From Propionibacteriales bacterium (lineage in GTDB: Bacteria; Actinomycetota; Actinomycetes; Propionibacteriales; Nocardioidaceae), in NCBI GenBank assembly GCA_026392415.1, contig JAPLCC010000056.1, forward strand, positions 124,001 through 188,000: DNA of 64,000 nt. Direction: 5' to 3'. The stretch's first letter is position 1. Each line of letters begins with the position of its first letter. The notes under the pieces were generated by a model. The model was given only the letters and a program-made list of their open reading frames with translations, ran no database searches and was not told the DNA's origin. A program made the position numbers and the translations under genes. Positions 53,245 to 62,067 of the stretch are shown here, piece after piece.

Positions 53245-54732
53245 CCACTCGCGGTCGGCCGGGTGCAGCTGGGGGCCGGTCACGGCACAGTGGGCGCACT
53301 CCTCGATCGGTAGCCGGTCGGCAGCCAGAGGTCGCCGGATGAACAACACCGACAAGATCGCGCCCACCAGGAGCAACGCCGCGTTGATCGCCATCGCCTT
53401 CTCGTAGCCCGCGTCGAACGCGACCGGGTTCTCGTAGTCCACGCCACCGATGCCGACGGCCACCGGGATCGCCGCGACCGCGATCAGACCGGCCGTGCGC
53501 GCGACGGCATTGTTGACGCCTGACGCGACACCGGCGTGTCGGCTCTCGGCGGCGTCGAGCACGGTCGCCGTCAACGGTGCGACGAGCAGCGTGAGGCCCG
53601 AGCCGAACAGGATCACGGGCGGCAGCACGTCGAGGAAGTACGACGCGTCGGCATCGATCTGCCCCATCCAGAGCGCGCCCGCCGCAGCCAGGAGCGGGCC
53701 CAGCGTCATCGGCAGCCGCGGCCCGATTCGCTGCGCCAGGGCTCCCGAGCGTGCGGAGAACAGCAACATCACGACCGTGACCGGCAAGATCGCCGAGCCG
53801 GACTTGAGCGGGGACCAGCCTGCGACGACCTGCAGCTGCAGGACCAGGAAGACGAACAGCACCCCGAGGGCGGCGTACACCATGAAGGTGACGACGTTGG
53901 CGGCACTGAACTGGGCGCTCCGGAAGAGGTCGAGCGGCACGAGCGGGTGCCTCGACCGGGCCTCGACGGCCACGAAGGCCACCAGGCAGACCAGGCCGGC
54001 ACCGCAGGCGGCCAGCACCGCCGCGTTGAAGCCGACGTCGCCGGCGCGCGTCAGCCCGAAGGTGATGGCGCCGAGACCGAAGGCCGCGAGGACGGTCCCC
54101 ACCACGTCGATGCGGTCGGCCGCGCCGGGATCGCGGCTCTCGGGCACATGACGGACGGCGACCAGCACGATCAGCACCGCGACCGGCACGTTGACGAGGA
54201 AGACGAGCCGCCAGTGCCACTCGACGAGCCAGCCGCCCACGAGCGGCCCGATCGCGGCGGCAATGCCGCCGAGTCCCGACCATGCCCCGACGGCGGCAGC
54301 CCGAGAGTCCCGATGGAACGACGCCGCGATGATGGCCAGGCTTCCCGGGGTGAGCAGCGCACCGCCGACTCCTTGCAGGCCCCGGGCCGCGACCAGCGTC
54401 TCGATGTTCGGAGCCAGCCCGCACAGCACCGAGGCGACCGCGAACCACACGACCCCGACCAGGAAGACCCGGCGTCGCCCGAACCGGTCACCGAGCGAGC
54501 CGCCGAGCAGGATCAGCGCGGCCAGGCTCAGCGTGTAGGCATTGATCGTCCACTGCAGCCCGGAGAAACCAGCGTCGAGGTCCTCGCCGATCCGGCCGAG
54601 CGCGACGTTGACCACGGTCGCGTCGAGCATGGCCAGCCCCGACCCGAGGACGGTGGCCAGCAGCACCCAACGGCCCGCAGCGGTGCCCATCGCCAGGGTC
54701 CCCGGCTCCTCCGGGGCACTGTCGATGCTCAC
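53212..54732 (-). CDS. MFS multidrug exporter (DHA2, 14-TM type)
   Basis: A 506-residue transporter with about 14 membrane segments. Motif A-like GSLGDRFGRRRVFLVG, motif C-like PLVGGWLVEWHWRLVFLVNVPVAV and the N-terminal LDATVVNVALGRIGEDL are typical of the EmrB/QacA family. It would expel drugs or metabolites with protons. The GTG at 54732 (VSIDSAPEE) was chosen; an internal ATG 54690 is possible. It converges on the TetR gene. Confidence 0.85.
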   Translation of the reverse strand: MSIDSAPEEPGTLAMGTAAGRWVLLATVLGSGLAMLDATVVNVALGRIGEDLDAGFSGLQWTINAYTLSLAALILLGGSLGDRFGRRRVFLVGVVWFAVASVLCGLAPNIETLVAARGLQGVGGALLTPGSLAIIAASFHRDSRAAAVGAWSGLGGIAAAIGPLVGGWLVEWHWRLVFLVNVPVAVLIVLVAVRHVPESRDPGAADRIDVVGTVLAAFGLGAITFGLTRAGDVGFNAAVLAACGAGLVCLVAFVAVEARSRHPLVPLDLFRSAQFSAANVVTFMVYAALGVLFVFLVLQLQVVAGWSPLKSGSAILPVTVVMLLFSARSGALAQRIGPRLPMTLGPLLAAAGALWMGQIDADASYFLDVLPPVILFGSGLTLLVAPLTATVLDAAESRHAGVASGVNNAVARTAGLIAVAAIPVAVGIGGVDYENPVAFDAGYEKAMAINAALLLVGAILSVLFIRRPLAADRLPIEECAHCAVTGPQLHPADREWSGPDAAGQRR

Positions 54733-54751
54733 GCGACCGCGACAATCGGCA

Positions 54752-55858
54752 TCAGGTTGCGACGACCTCCACCCGCTGGAATTCCTTGAGCTCGGTGTAG
54801 CCGGTGGTGGCCATCGAGCGCTTGAGGGCACCGACGAGGTTCATGGTGCCGTCGGCGACGCGGGAGGGACCGAACAGGATCTCCTCGATCGTGCCGACCT
54901 GCTCGAACTGCACCCGCTGTCCGCGCGGGAGGTCGGCGTGATGGGCCTCGGCACCCCAGTGGAAGCCGCGCCCGGGTGCGTCGGTGGCACGCGCGAACGG
55001 CGAGCCGACCATGACCGCGTCGGCGCCGCAGGCGATGGCCTTGGACAGGTCACCCGAGGTGCCGATGGAGCCGTCCGCGATCACGTGGACGTAGCGACCG
55101 CCCGACTCGTCGAGGTAGTCGCGACGCGCAGCGGCGACGTCAGCGACGGCACTGGCCATCGGCACGGCGACGCCGAGCACGGTGCGCGTGGTGTGCGCCG
55201 CACCGCCGCCGAACCCGACCAGCACTCCGGCGGCACCGGTGCGCATCAGGTGCAGGGCGGCCTGGTGGGTCGCGCAGCCACCGACGATGACCGGAACGTC
55301 GAGCTCGTAGATGAACTCCTTGAGGTTCAGCGGCTCGGCCTGGCTCGAGACGTGCTCGGCCGAGACGGTCGTGCCGCGGATGACGAACAGGTCGACCCCG
55401 GCATCGGTCACCGTCTTCGCGAACTCCTTGGTGCGCTGCGGTGACAGCGAGCCAGCGACGGTGACGCCGGCGTCGCGCATCTCGCGCAACCGGGCGGTGA
55501 TCAGCTCGGGCTTGATCGGCTCGGTGTAGATGGTCTGCAGGCGGCGCGTCGCCTCCTCGCCCTCCAGCCCGGCGACCTCCTCGAGCAACGGCTCGGGGTC
55601 GTCGTACCGGGTCCAGAGGCCCTCGAGGTTGAGGACACCGAGGCCGCCGTGGCGACCGAACGCGATCGCCGTCGACGGCGACATCACCGAGTCCATCGGG
55701 GCGGCGATGATCGGCAGGGTGAAGGGGTAGGCGTCGATCTGCCAGTCGATGCTGACTTCCTCCGGATCGCGGGTGCGCCGCGAGGGCACGATGGCGATGT
55801 CGTCGAAGGAGTAGGCACGGCGCGCGCGCTTCGCGCGGCCGATCTCGATGTCAGTCAC
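54752..55858 (-). CDS. guaB3: GuaB3-family IMP dehydrogenase-related protein
   Basis: A 368-residue barrel protein without CBS domains. Matches GuaB3: KRARRAYSFDDIAIVPSRRTRDPEEV, APMDSVMSP, and VHVIADGSIGTSGDLSKAI. The loop that carries the catalytic Cys in true IMP dehydrogenases (GPGSICTTR) reads GFGGGAAHTTR here, with no Cys, so an NAD-dependent IMP oxidation is doubtful; GuaB3 proteins in actinobacteria have been linked to purine recycling. Starts at GTG 55858, 20 bases after guaB, same strand. Confidence 0.88.
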   Translation of the reverse strand: MTDIEIGRAKRARRAYSFDDIAIVPSRRTRDPEEVSIDWQIDAYPFTLPIIAAPMDSVMSPSTAIAFGRHGGLGVLNLEGLWTRYDDPEPLLEEVAGLEGEEATRRLQTIYTEPIKPELITARLREMRDAGVTVAGSLSPQRTKEFAKTVTDAGVDLFVIRGTTVSAEHVSSQAEPLNLKEFIYELDVPVIVGGCATHQAALHLMRTGAAGVLVGFGGGAAHTTRTVLGVAVPMASAVADVAAARRDYLDESGGRYVHVIADGSIGTSGDLSKAIACGADAVMVGSPFARATDAPGRGFHWGAEAHHADLPRGQRVQFEQVGTIEEILFGPSRVADGTMNLVGALKRSMATTGYTELKEFQRVEVVAT

Positions 55859-55878
55859 CGGAGCAGTCTAGTGACAGG

Positions 55879-57384
55879 TCACCGGTGGTAGTTGGGCGCC
55901 TCGATCGTCATCTCGACGTCGTGCGGGTGGCTCTCCTTGAGCGAGGCGGAGGTGATCCGGATGAACCGGCCCTTCTCCTGCAGCTCCGGGACGGTGCGCG
56001 CGCCGACGTAGAACATCGACTGCGAGAGGCCACCGATCAGCTGGTGGGCGACACCGGAGACCGGGCCCTTGTAGGCGACCTGACCCTCGACGCCCTCGGG
56101 AACGATCTTGTCGTCGCTGGTGACCTCGGCCTGGAAGTAGCGGTCCTTGGAGTAGGACTTCTTGCCGCGCGAGGACATCGCGCCGAGCGAACCCATGCCG
56201 CGGTAGGCCTTGTACTGCTTGCCCTGGTGGAAGACGACGTCGCCGGGCGACTCCTCGCAACCGGCGAGCATCGAGCCGATCATGACCGACTCCGCGCCGG
56301 CGACGATGGCCTTCGCGATGTCGCCGGACTGCTGCAGGCCACCGTCGGCGATGACGGGGACGCCTGCCGGGCGGGCAGCGAGGGAGGCCTCGTGGACCGC
56401 CGTGATCTGGGGTACGCCGCAGCCGGTCACGACGCGCGTCGTACAGATGGATCCGGGGCCAAAACCCACCTTGACCGCGTCAGCGCCGGCATCGACGAAC
56501 GCCTGCGCGCCTTCACGGGTGGCGACGTTGCCGCCGATGACCTGCACGTGCTTGGTGGCCGGGTCGGACTTGAGGCGACGAACCATGTCGAGCAGGAGGG
56601 TCACGTGGCCGTGCGCGGTGTCGGCGACGAGGACGTCGACGCCGGCGTCGATCAAGCTGGTGGCACGCTCCCACGCGTCACCGAAGTAGCCGATCGCGGC
56701 ACCGACGAGGAGTCGGCCGCTGGCGTCCTTGGAGGCGAGGGGGAACTGCTCGGACTTCACGAAGTCCTTGACGGTGATCAGCCCACCGAGGCGGCCCTGC
56801 TCGTCGACCAGCGGCAGGCGCTCACGCTTGTGCTGGCGGAGCAGCAGCGTGGCGTCGTCGCGGCTGATGCCGACCGGCCCGGTGATCAGCGGCATCGGGG
56901 TCATCACTTCGTCGACCTTGGTGGTCGCCCACTCCGCGACCGGCGTGAAGCGCAGGTCGCGGTTGGTGCAGATGCCGAGCAGGCGGTTGTCGGTGTCGAC
57001 GACCGGGAGGCCGGAGACGCGGTACTCGCCACAGATCCGGTCGAGGTCCTCGAGCGTCGCGTCGGGTCCGATGGTGACCGGGTTGGAGATGATCCCGGTC
57101 TGGGTCCGCTTCACGAGGTCGACCTGGTAGGCCTGCTCCTCGGCGGAGAGGTTGCGGTGCAGGATGCCGATGCCGCCCTGGCGGGCCATCGCGATCGCCA
57201 TCCGCGACTCGGTCACCGTGTCCATCGCAGCGCTGATGAGCGGCGCCTTGATCAGGATGTCGCGGGTGAGGCGGGTGGTCGTGTCGATGTCGTCCGGCGC
57301 GAGATCGGAATGACCCGGCAGCAGCAGCACGTCGTCGTAGGTGAGACCAAGGGCTGCGAACTTGTCGGGGACCTCCACTCCCAC
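55879..57384 (-). CDS. guaB: IMP dehydrogenase
   Basis: A 501-residue IMP dehydrogenase, which oxidises IMP to XMP, the committed step to GMP. LTYDDVLLLPGHSD, the APLISAAMDTVTES region, two CBS domains (about 95-210), GFGPGSICTTR with the catalytic Cys, the GSMLAGCEESPG loop and YRGMGSLGAM follow in order. Start GTG 57384, with another GTG two codons later. It forms a unit with guaB3; guaA lies 22 kb away on the same strand. Divergent from zwf across 41 bases. Confidence 0.96.
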   Translation of the reverse strand: MGVEVPDKFAALGLTYDDVLLLPGHSDLAPDDIDTTTRLTRDILIKAPLISAAMDTVTESRMAIAMARQGGIGILHRNLSAEEQAYQVDLVKRTQTGIISNPVTIGPDATLEDLDRICGEYRVSGLPVVDTDNRLLGICTNRDLRFTPVAEWATTKVDEVMTPMPLITGPVGISRDDATLLLRQHKRERLPLVDEQGRLGGLITVKDFVKSEQFPLASKDASGRLLVGAAIGYFGDAWERATSLIDAGVDVLVADTAHGHVTLLLDMVRRLKSDPATKHVQVIGGNVATREGAQAFVDAGADAVKVGFGPGSICTTRVVTGCGVPQITAVHEASLAARPAGVPVIADGGLQQSGDIAKAIVAGAESVMIGSMLAGCEESPGDVVFHQGKQYKAYRGMGSLGAMSSRGKKSYSKDRYFQAEVTSDDKIVPEGVEGQVAYKGPVSGVAHQLIGGLSQSMFYVGARTVPELQEKGRFIRITSASLKESHPHDVEMTIEAPNYHR

Positions 57385-57425
57385 ATTCTAGGCCCACCAC
57401 TTGACTGGTCCGAGACGCTGGGGGT

Positions 57426-58892
57426 GTGAACTCCGCGACCTCTGACCTGCCCCCGCACGTCCTGGTGCTGTTCGGCGCCACCGGCGATCTCGCCAGTCGC
57501 AAGCTCTTCCCCGGGCTCTACCGTCTCGCCGCCGCAGGACGGCTCCCCGCGCACTTCGCCGTGATCGGCAGCGGCCGCCGCTCGCCCGGCACCGACGACG
57601 AGTTCCGCGGACACGTCCGGTCCGCGCTGGCCGAGTTCGTCGGCGAGGTCGACGAGGCGGTCGCCGAGCCCTTGCTCGACCGGATCCGCTTCGTCGTGTC
57701 GTCCGCTGACGACGGCGCCGAGCTGGCCCGCGCCGTGGAGGCTGCAGAGGACCGACTGCTCGACGACGCGCGTTGCCTGCTGAGCGACGTGCGCCGGCTG
57801 TTCTACCTCTCGGTGCCGCCGGGCGCCGTCAAGGCAATGGTCGGGATGCTCGATCGCGAGGACCTCGTGAGTCGGTCACGGCTCGTCGCCGAGAAGCCGT
57901 TCGGCACCGACCTCGCGACGGCACGCGACCTCCAGTCGGTGCTGGGTTCGGCCTTCGCCGATGACCAGGTGTTCCGGATCGACCACTTCCTCGGGAAGGA
58001 GGCGGTGCAGAACATCCTCGCGCTGCGCTTCGCGAACGGGTTGTTCGAGCCCGCGTGGAACCGGCACACGATCGAGTCCGTGCAGATCGACGTACCGGAG
58101 AAGCTGACGGTCGAGGGCCGCGGGAGCTTCTACGAGGGCACCGGGTGCCTTCGCGACATGGTGACGACCCACCTCACCCAGCTCCTCGGCTTCGTCGCGC
58201 TGGAGGATCCGCATGCCTTCCGTGCCTCGGCGATCCGGGCCGCCAAGGCAGCCACCTTCTCGGCCCTGCGCCCGATCGACCCCGAACGCGTCGTCTTCGG
58301 CCAGTACGACGGCTACCGCGACGAGCCCGACGTCGCCGACGACTCGAAGGTCGAGACCTTCGTGGCCGCCGAGCTCTGGATCGACAACGACCGCTGGCGC
58401 GACGTCCCGTTCTACCTGCGCACCGGCAAGGCCCTCGCCGATGGGCGGCGCACGATCACGGTCCGGTTCCGCGACCCTCGGCACCGCTGGCTCAAGCCGG
58501 CCCACGGCGGCACTCCCGACCCCAACGAGCTGGTCATCGAGCTCGGCGACCAGCCGAAGATCGTGATCGACGTGCGCGCGAAGCGTCCCGGCCCGGACAT
58601 GGCGCTGGTGGAGGGCGTCTTCCGCCTCGACCTGGTCTGCGACGTGCCCGACGCCGATCCGCTCGAGGCCTACGAACGGCTGCTGCTCGACGTCATGCGT
58701 GGCGACCGGACGCTGTTCATCAGCTCCGAGGAGGTCGACCGGCTCTGGGAGATCTTCCAGCCGGTGCTCGACCGGCGACCGGCGACCGAGACCTATGAGC
58801 CCGGCTCCTGGGGACCGGCGACGGCGCTGGCCCTGCCGCTCGGCGGCTGGCGCCTCGGCAACCACGCACCGGACTCGCGGCTCACGTCCTGA
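57426..58892 (+). CDS. zwf: Glucose-6-phosphate dehydrogenase
   Basis: A 488-residue enzyme that oxidises glucose 6-phosphate and forms NADPH at the entry to the pentose phosphate pathway. LFGATGDLASRKLFPGLY is the nucleotide-binding site, EKPFGTDLATA and RIDHFLGKEAVQNILALRFAN carry the catalytic His, and the C-terminal substrate domain is normal. Start GTG 57426. It is single and divergent from guaB; no opcA or tal neighbour is seen, so this may be a second zwf copy. Confidence 0.92.
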   Translation: MNSATSDLPPHVLVLFGATGDLASRKLFPGLYRLAAAGRLPAHFAVIGSGRRSPGTDDEFRGHVRSALAEFVGEVDEAVAEPLLDRIRFVVSSADDGAELARAVEAAEDRLLDDARCLLSDVRRLFYLSVPPGAVKAMVGMLDREDLVSRSRLVAEKPFGTDLATARDLQSVLGSAFADDQVFRIDHFLGKEAVQNILALRFANGLFEPAWNRHTIESVQIDVPEKLTVEGRGSFYEGTGCLRDMVTTHLTQLLGFVALEDPHAFRASAIRAAKAATFSALRPIDPERVVFGQYDGYRDEPDVADDSKVETFVAAELWIDNDRWRDVPFYLRTGKALADGRRTITVRFRDPRHRWLKPAHGGTPDPNELVIELGDQPKIVIDVRAKRPGPDMALVEGVFRLDLVCDVPDADPLEAYERLLLDVMRGDRTLFISSEEVDRLWEIFQPVLDRRPATETYEPGSWGPATALALPLGGWRLGNHAPDSRLTS

Positions 58893-58907
58893 CGGACCGA
58901 ACCTGCG

Positions 58908-59417
58908 TCAGTCCTCGACCTGGGCGTCGTACTCCGGCCTGCCGTTGACGCAGTGCGCGCGCAGCCTCGTCTCGGGGACCGTCTCGTCACCGCGACCCTC
59001 GAACTCCACGTCCACCTCGTCGGGGCCCCGGTCCTTGACCTCGACCACGTAGCCGTCGGCGGAGGGGAGGGCGCGGACCAGCGCGATCCGGGTGCCGCTG
59101 CAGCGCGTGGTGACGACGCCGGCCGAGCCCGACCAGGTGGTGCTCACGGCGGTGTCGCTGGACGCCTCGGTGGCCGCCGAAGTGCCTTTCGTGGTGGTCG
59201 AAGGCGGCTCAGCCACCGACTCCGACGTCCCCGGGACGACGCGGTCCGGGTTGACGAAGTCCTGGCCGGCGCGGGAGATGATCGCCCAGACCAGGCTGGA
59301 GCCGACAGCCACGACCACACACCAGGCAGCCACGGACAACACGGTGCGGCGCACCGACGTGCGGTTCACCTCCACCTGCTCCTCCTCGAGGGCGTCACGT
59401 GACCGGGAGCGGTCCAC
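58908..59417 (-). CDS. Membrane-anchored extracytoplasmic protein, unknown
   Basis: A 169-residue protein with one transmembrane helix (about 24-46, VLSVAAWCVVVAVGSSLVWAI), a Ser/Thr/Ala linker and an outer domain with two Cys (VTTRCSGTR, RAHCVNG) that may pair. No family recognised. Starts at GTG 59417 and is divergent from the response regulator gene over 23 bases; it could be a partner of that two-component system. It converges on zwf. Confidence 0.55.
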   Translation of the reverse strand: MDRSRSRDALEEEQVEVNRTSVRRTVLSVAAWCVVVAVGSSLVWAIISRAGQDFVNPDRVVPGTSESVAEPPSTTTKGTSAATEASSDTAVSTTWSGSAGVVTTRCSGTRIALVRALPSADGYVVEVKDRGPDEVDVEFEGRGDETVPETRLRAHCVNGRPEYDAQVED

Positions 59418-59440
59418 GACGGCACGCTAGCCTGCCCCAC

Positions 59441-60157
59441 GTGGCGAGCATCCTGGTCATCGAGGACGACGATGCCATCCGCGCGGCAGTGCAGCGCGGT
59501 CTGCGCGAACGCGACCACGCTGTCGCCACGGCCCAGACCGGCCTGGCAGGCCTGGAGCAGATCCTTCGCGATCGCCCTGACGTGGTCCTTCTCGACCTCG
59601 GACTGCCGGACATCGACGGGCTGACCCTGTTGTCGATGGTCCGCACGGCGACCGATGTGCCGATCATCGTCATCACCGCCCAGGACGACGATCCGACGAT
59701 GGTCCGGGCGCTCGACAGCGGCGCCGACGACTACGTCGTCAAGCCGTTCGGGACCGACCAGGTCGCGGCCCGGATCAGGGCAGTGCTGCGCCGCGGACGA
59801 CGGGGCTCGACGCCCCCACCCGCACTCCGGGTCGGCGCCCTGGTGATCGACGAGAGGAGCCGGCTCGTCACCCTCAACGGAGCTCGCGTCGACCTCACCC
59901 GCAAGGAGTTCGACCTGCTCCACCTGCTCGCCTCGAGGCCCGGCGAGGTCGTCACCAAGCGCGAGGCGCTCTCCGAGGTCTGGCAACAGGCGTACGGCGG
60001 TTCCGAACGGACGGTCGACGTGCACCTCTCGTGGCTGCGCCGCAAGTTGGGCGAGTCCGCGGCTCGACCGCGCTACCTCCACAGCGTCCGCGGTGTCGGG
60101 ATTCGGCTCGTGGACCCGACGGACGAGCCGACCGCCGACGCGCACGGGACGGACTGA
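59441..60157 (+). CDS. OmpR/PhoB-family response regulator
   Basis: A 238-residue regulator. The receiver domain has acidic residues EDDD near 8-11, the phosphoacceptor Asp52 in VVLLDLGLPDIDG and the Lys of VVKPFG; the C-terminal winged helix has DLTRKEFDLLHLLASRPGEVVTKREAL and GSERTVDVHLSWLRRKLGE. Start GTG 59441. The kinase gene begins right after the stop, so they form an operon. The probable DNA targets are the GTCAA repeats at 61983-62022. Confidence 0.93.
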   Translation: MASILVIEDDDAIRAAVQRGLRERDHAVATAQTGLAGLEQILRDRPDVVLLDLGLPDIDGLTLLSMVRTATDVPIIVITAQDDDPTMVRALDSGADDYVVKPFGTDQVAARIRAVLRRGRRGSTPPPALRVGALVIDERSRLVTLNGARVDLTRKEFDLLHLLASRPGEVVTKREALSEVWQQAYGGSERTVDVHLSWLRRKLGESAARPRYLHSVRGVGIRLVDPTDEPTADAHGTD

Positions 60158-61450
60158 GTGCGCACCCGCATCACGTGGCTGGTCGTGGCCACGACGTCGA
60201 CCATCGTGGTGTCGTTCGTCGTACCCCTGTGCCTGCTGGTCAGAACCGTCGCAGAGGACCGGGCGATGGCGGCCGCAGACCAGGAGGCCCGCAACGTCGC
60301 GATCATCATGGCCGGCCTCGATGACGAGCAGCAGCTGGTCGACCTCCTGGCTGGACTGGACGACAGTGAGTCGCCGACCACCAGCGTGCTCACGGCTGAC
60401 GGCCAACAGCTCGGCGGAGGACCCTCGATGACCGAGGACCCCGACGTTGCCCGGGCCCGCGCCGGTGAGGCGTTCCGGGTCGTCGCCGACGACCGCGGCC
60501 GGGTCCTGCTCCCCGTCGTGGTCGACAGCGGCACCTCCGTCGTGCGCACTGTCGTCGACGAGGACGAGCTGCGTCAGGGGGTCAGCAGGGCCTGGGCCGG
60601 GATCATCGGGCTGGGCGCGATCTTGATGATCGCGGCCGTTGCCGTGGCCCGGAGCCTCGGGCGACGCATCAGCGAACCGCTGCACGAAGTCGCCGGCACC
60701 GCCCACCGGCTGCGCGAAGGCGAGCTCGACGCTCGCGCCACGGTCCGCGGCACTGAGGAGACCCAGGAGCTGGCGCGGGCACTCAACGGCCTCGCCGAAC
60801 GCACCACAGAGCTCCTCGCGTCCGAGCGCGCGGCAGTGGGCGACCTGTCGCACCGGCTGCGGACACCGGTCACCGCGCTCCGCCTCGATGCCGAAGCCGT
60901 GGACGACGCGGCGCTGGCAGAGCGGCTCCAGGAACACATCGGCGTCCTGCAGCGCACGATCGACACGATCGTCGAGGAGGCTCGCCGGCCGGTTCGCGAC
61001 GACCTGGGCTCGCGTTGTGACGCGGTCGACGTGGTGGCCGAGCGGATCGAGTTCTGGGAGGTGCTCGCCGAGGACCAGTCCCGCCCACTGTCGGTGGGCC
61101 TCGCATCGGGGCCGCTGATCACGGCGACCTCGGCGAAGGACCTTCGCGACCTCGTCGACATCCTGGTGGACAACGTGTTCGCCCACACGCCCGACGGCAC
61201 GCCGTTCAGTGTCCACCTCACGCAGACTGCCGGCGCCGAGGGGAACTTCGTCGTGCTCCGGGTCAGTGACCGCGGCCCGGGTTTCGATGCATCGACCAGC
61301 TCGCCGCGACGACGTGGCTCGACGGGTCTGGGACTCGAGATCGCCGAGCGGACCGCCCGCGGAGTCGGCGGTGCACTCACCCGGGCAGATCGGCCCGGTG
61401 GCGGGACGACCGTGGAGATCACCTTGCCCCGGCTGACCGACGGCGCCTGA
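60158..61450 (+). CDS. Sensor histidine kinase
   Basis: A 430-residue kinase with one N-terminal membrane helix (about 5-27), a short outer sensor region, a second helix (about 143-165), HAMP (about 168-220), the H box DLSHRLRTPVTAL with His232, and an ATPase with N box DLVDILVDNVFAHTPDG, G1 VSDRGPGF and G2 GLGLEIAERTARG. It pairs with the response regulator directly upstream. The signal is unknown. Confidence 0.93.
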   Translation: MRTRITWLVVATTSTIVVSFVVPLCLLVRTVAEDRAMAAADQEARNVAIIMAGLDDEQQLVDLLAGLDDSESPTTSVLTADGQQLGGGPSMTEDPDVARARAGEAFRVVADDRGRVLLPVVVDSGTSVVRTVVDEDELRQGVSRAWAGIIGLGAILMIAAVAVARSLGRRISEPLHEVAGTAHRLREGELDARATVRGTEETQELARALNGLAERTTELLASERAAVGDLSHRLRTPVTALRLDAEAVDDAALAERLQEHIGVLQRTIDTIVEEARRPVRDDLGSRCDAVDVVAERIEFWEVLAEDQSRPLSVGLASGPLITATSAKDLRDLVDILVDNVFAHTPDGTPFSVHLTQTAGAEGNFVVLRVSDRGPGFDASTSSPRRRGSTGLGLEIAERTARGVGGALTRADRPGGGTTVEITLPRLTDGA

Positions 61451-61466
61451 GCTCGGGCTCACCGGC

Positions 61467-61937
61467 TCAGTCGTCCTCCTCGTGGTCCTCGTCCTCGTGG
61501 TCCTCGTCGTCACGGTCGTCGTCACGGTCGTCGCCCCGGCCCCGGTCGTCGCCCCGGTCGCGGCGGTCGTCGTTTCCGGATGCAGCCCGGGCGCGACCGC
61601 TCGAGCGTGCCGCTGGCGCACCAGCGGCCGGCGCGCTCGCCACGGGAGGCACGACAACGGTCTTCACGACGTCGGTCACGCAGACGCCCTTCTCCAGCAC
61701 CGCCGGGGGTTTGCAGGGAGCCCACTTCACCTTGGGCTTGACCTCCACGGCCTGCGCCGGGGCCGCTTCCTGGGTCTCCTCGGCACTCGGCAGTGCGAGG
61801 GCAGGTGTCGTGACCGAGGGACCGGCCACCATGCGGTAGACAGCCACGGAGCCGGCAGCACCGAGGGCGATCGAAGCGGTCAGGGTTGCCACGACGCCAC
61901 CGAGAGCGGCGCCCCGCTGGGAAAGAGACTTGTTCAT
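61467..61937 (-). CDS. Secreted/anchored protein with highly charged C-terminal tail
   Basis: A 156-residue protein with a signal-like N-terminus (about 9-35), a Pro/Val/Lys middle with one Cys pair (WAPCKPPAVLEKGVCVTD) and a C-terminal run of Asp, Arg, His and Glu (about 115-156) that could bind cations. ATG 61937. It is divergent from the ApbE operon, with the 40-bp GTCAA array between, so it is probably controlled by the adjacent two-component system. Confidence 0.65.
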   Translation of the reverse strand: MNKSLSQRGAALGGVVATLTASIALGAAGSVAVYRMVAGPSVTTPALALPSAEETQEAAPAQAVEVKPKVKWAPCKPPAVLEKGVCVTDVVKTVVVPPVASAPAAGAPAARSSGRARAASGNDDRRDRGDDRGRGDDRDDDRDDEDHEDEDHEEDD

Positions 61938-61982
61938 ACGAGCACCATCGGCCGCGCGACGTCAGATGCGCGTGGACGGAGT

Positions 61983-62022
61983 GTCAAAAGATCGTCAAGA
62001 AATACCTTGATGCTGACTTGAC
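61983..62022. promoter_or_regulatory. Symmetric array of four GTCAA half-sites (response regulator target)
   Basis: GTCAA at 61983 and 61994 repeat with an 11-bp period; CTTGA at 62006 and 62017 is the mirror pair with the same period. The whole is a palindrome of two direct-repeat pairs. An 11-bp repeat period is typical of OmpR-family binding. It lies in the divergent promoter between 61937 and 62068. Confidence 0.7.
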
Positions 62023-62067
62023 CCTCCTCTGAGGCAGATTTGCTGCGCCGCTGCCGACGATGTGTGC

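Noticed and set aside
59366..61657. 763-codon minus-strand frame
   Set aside because: Antisense shadow of the two-component system; no ribosome site or family match.
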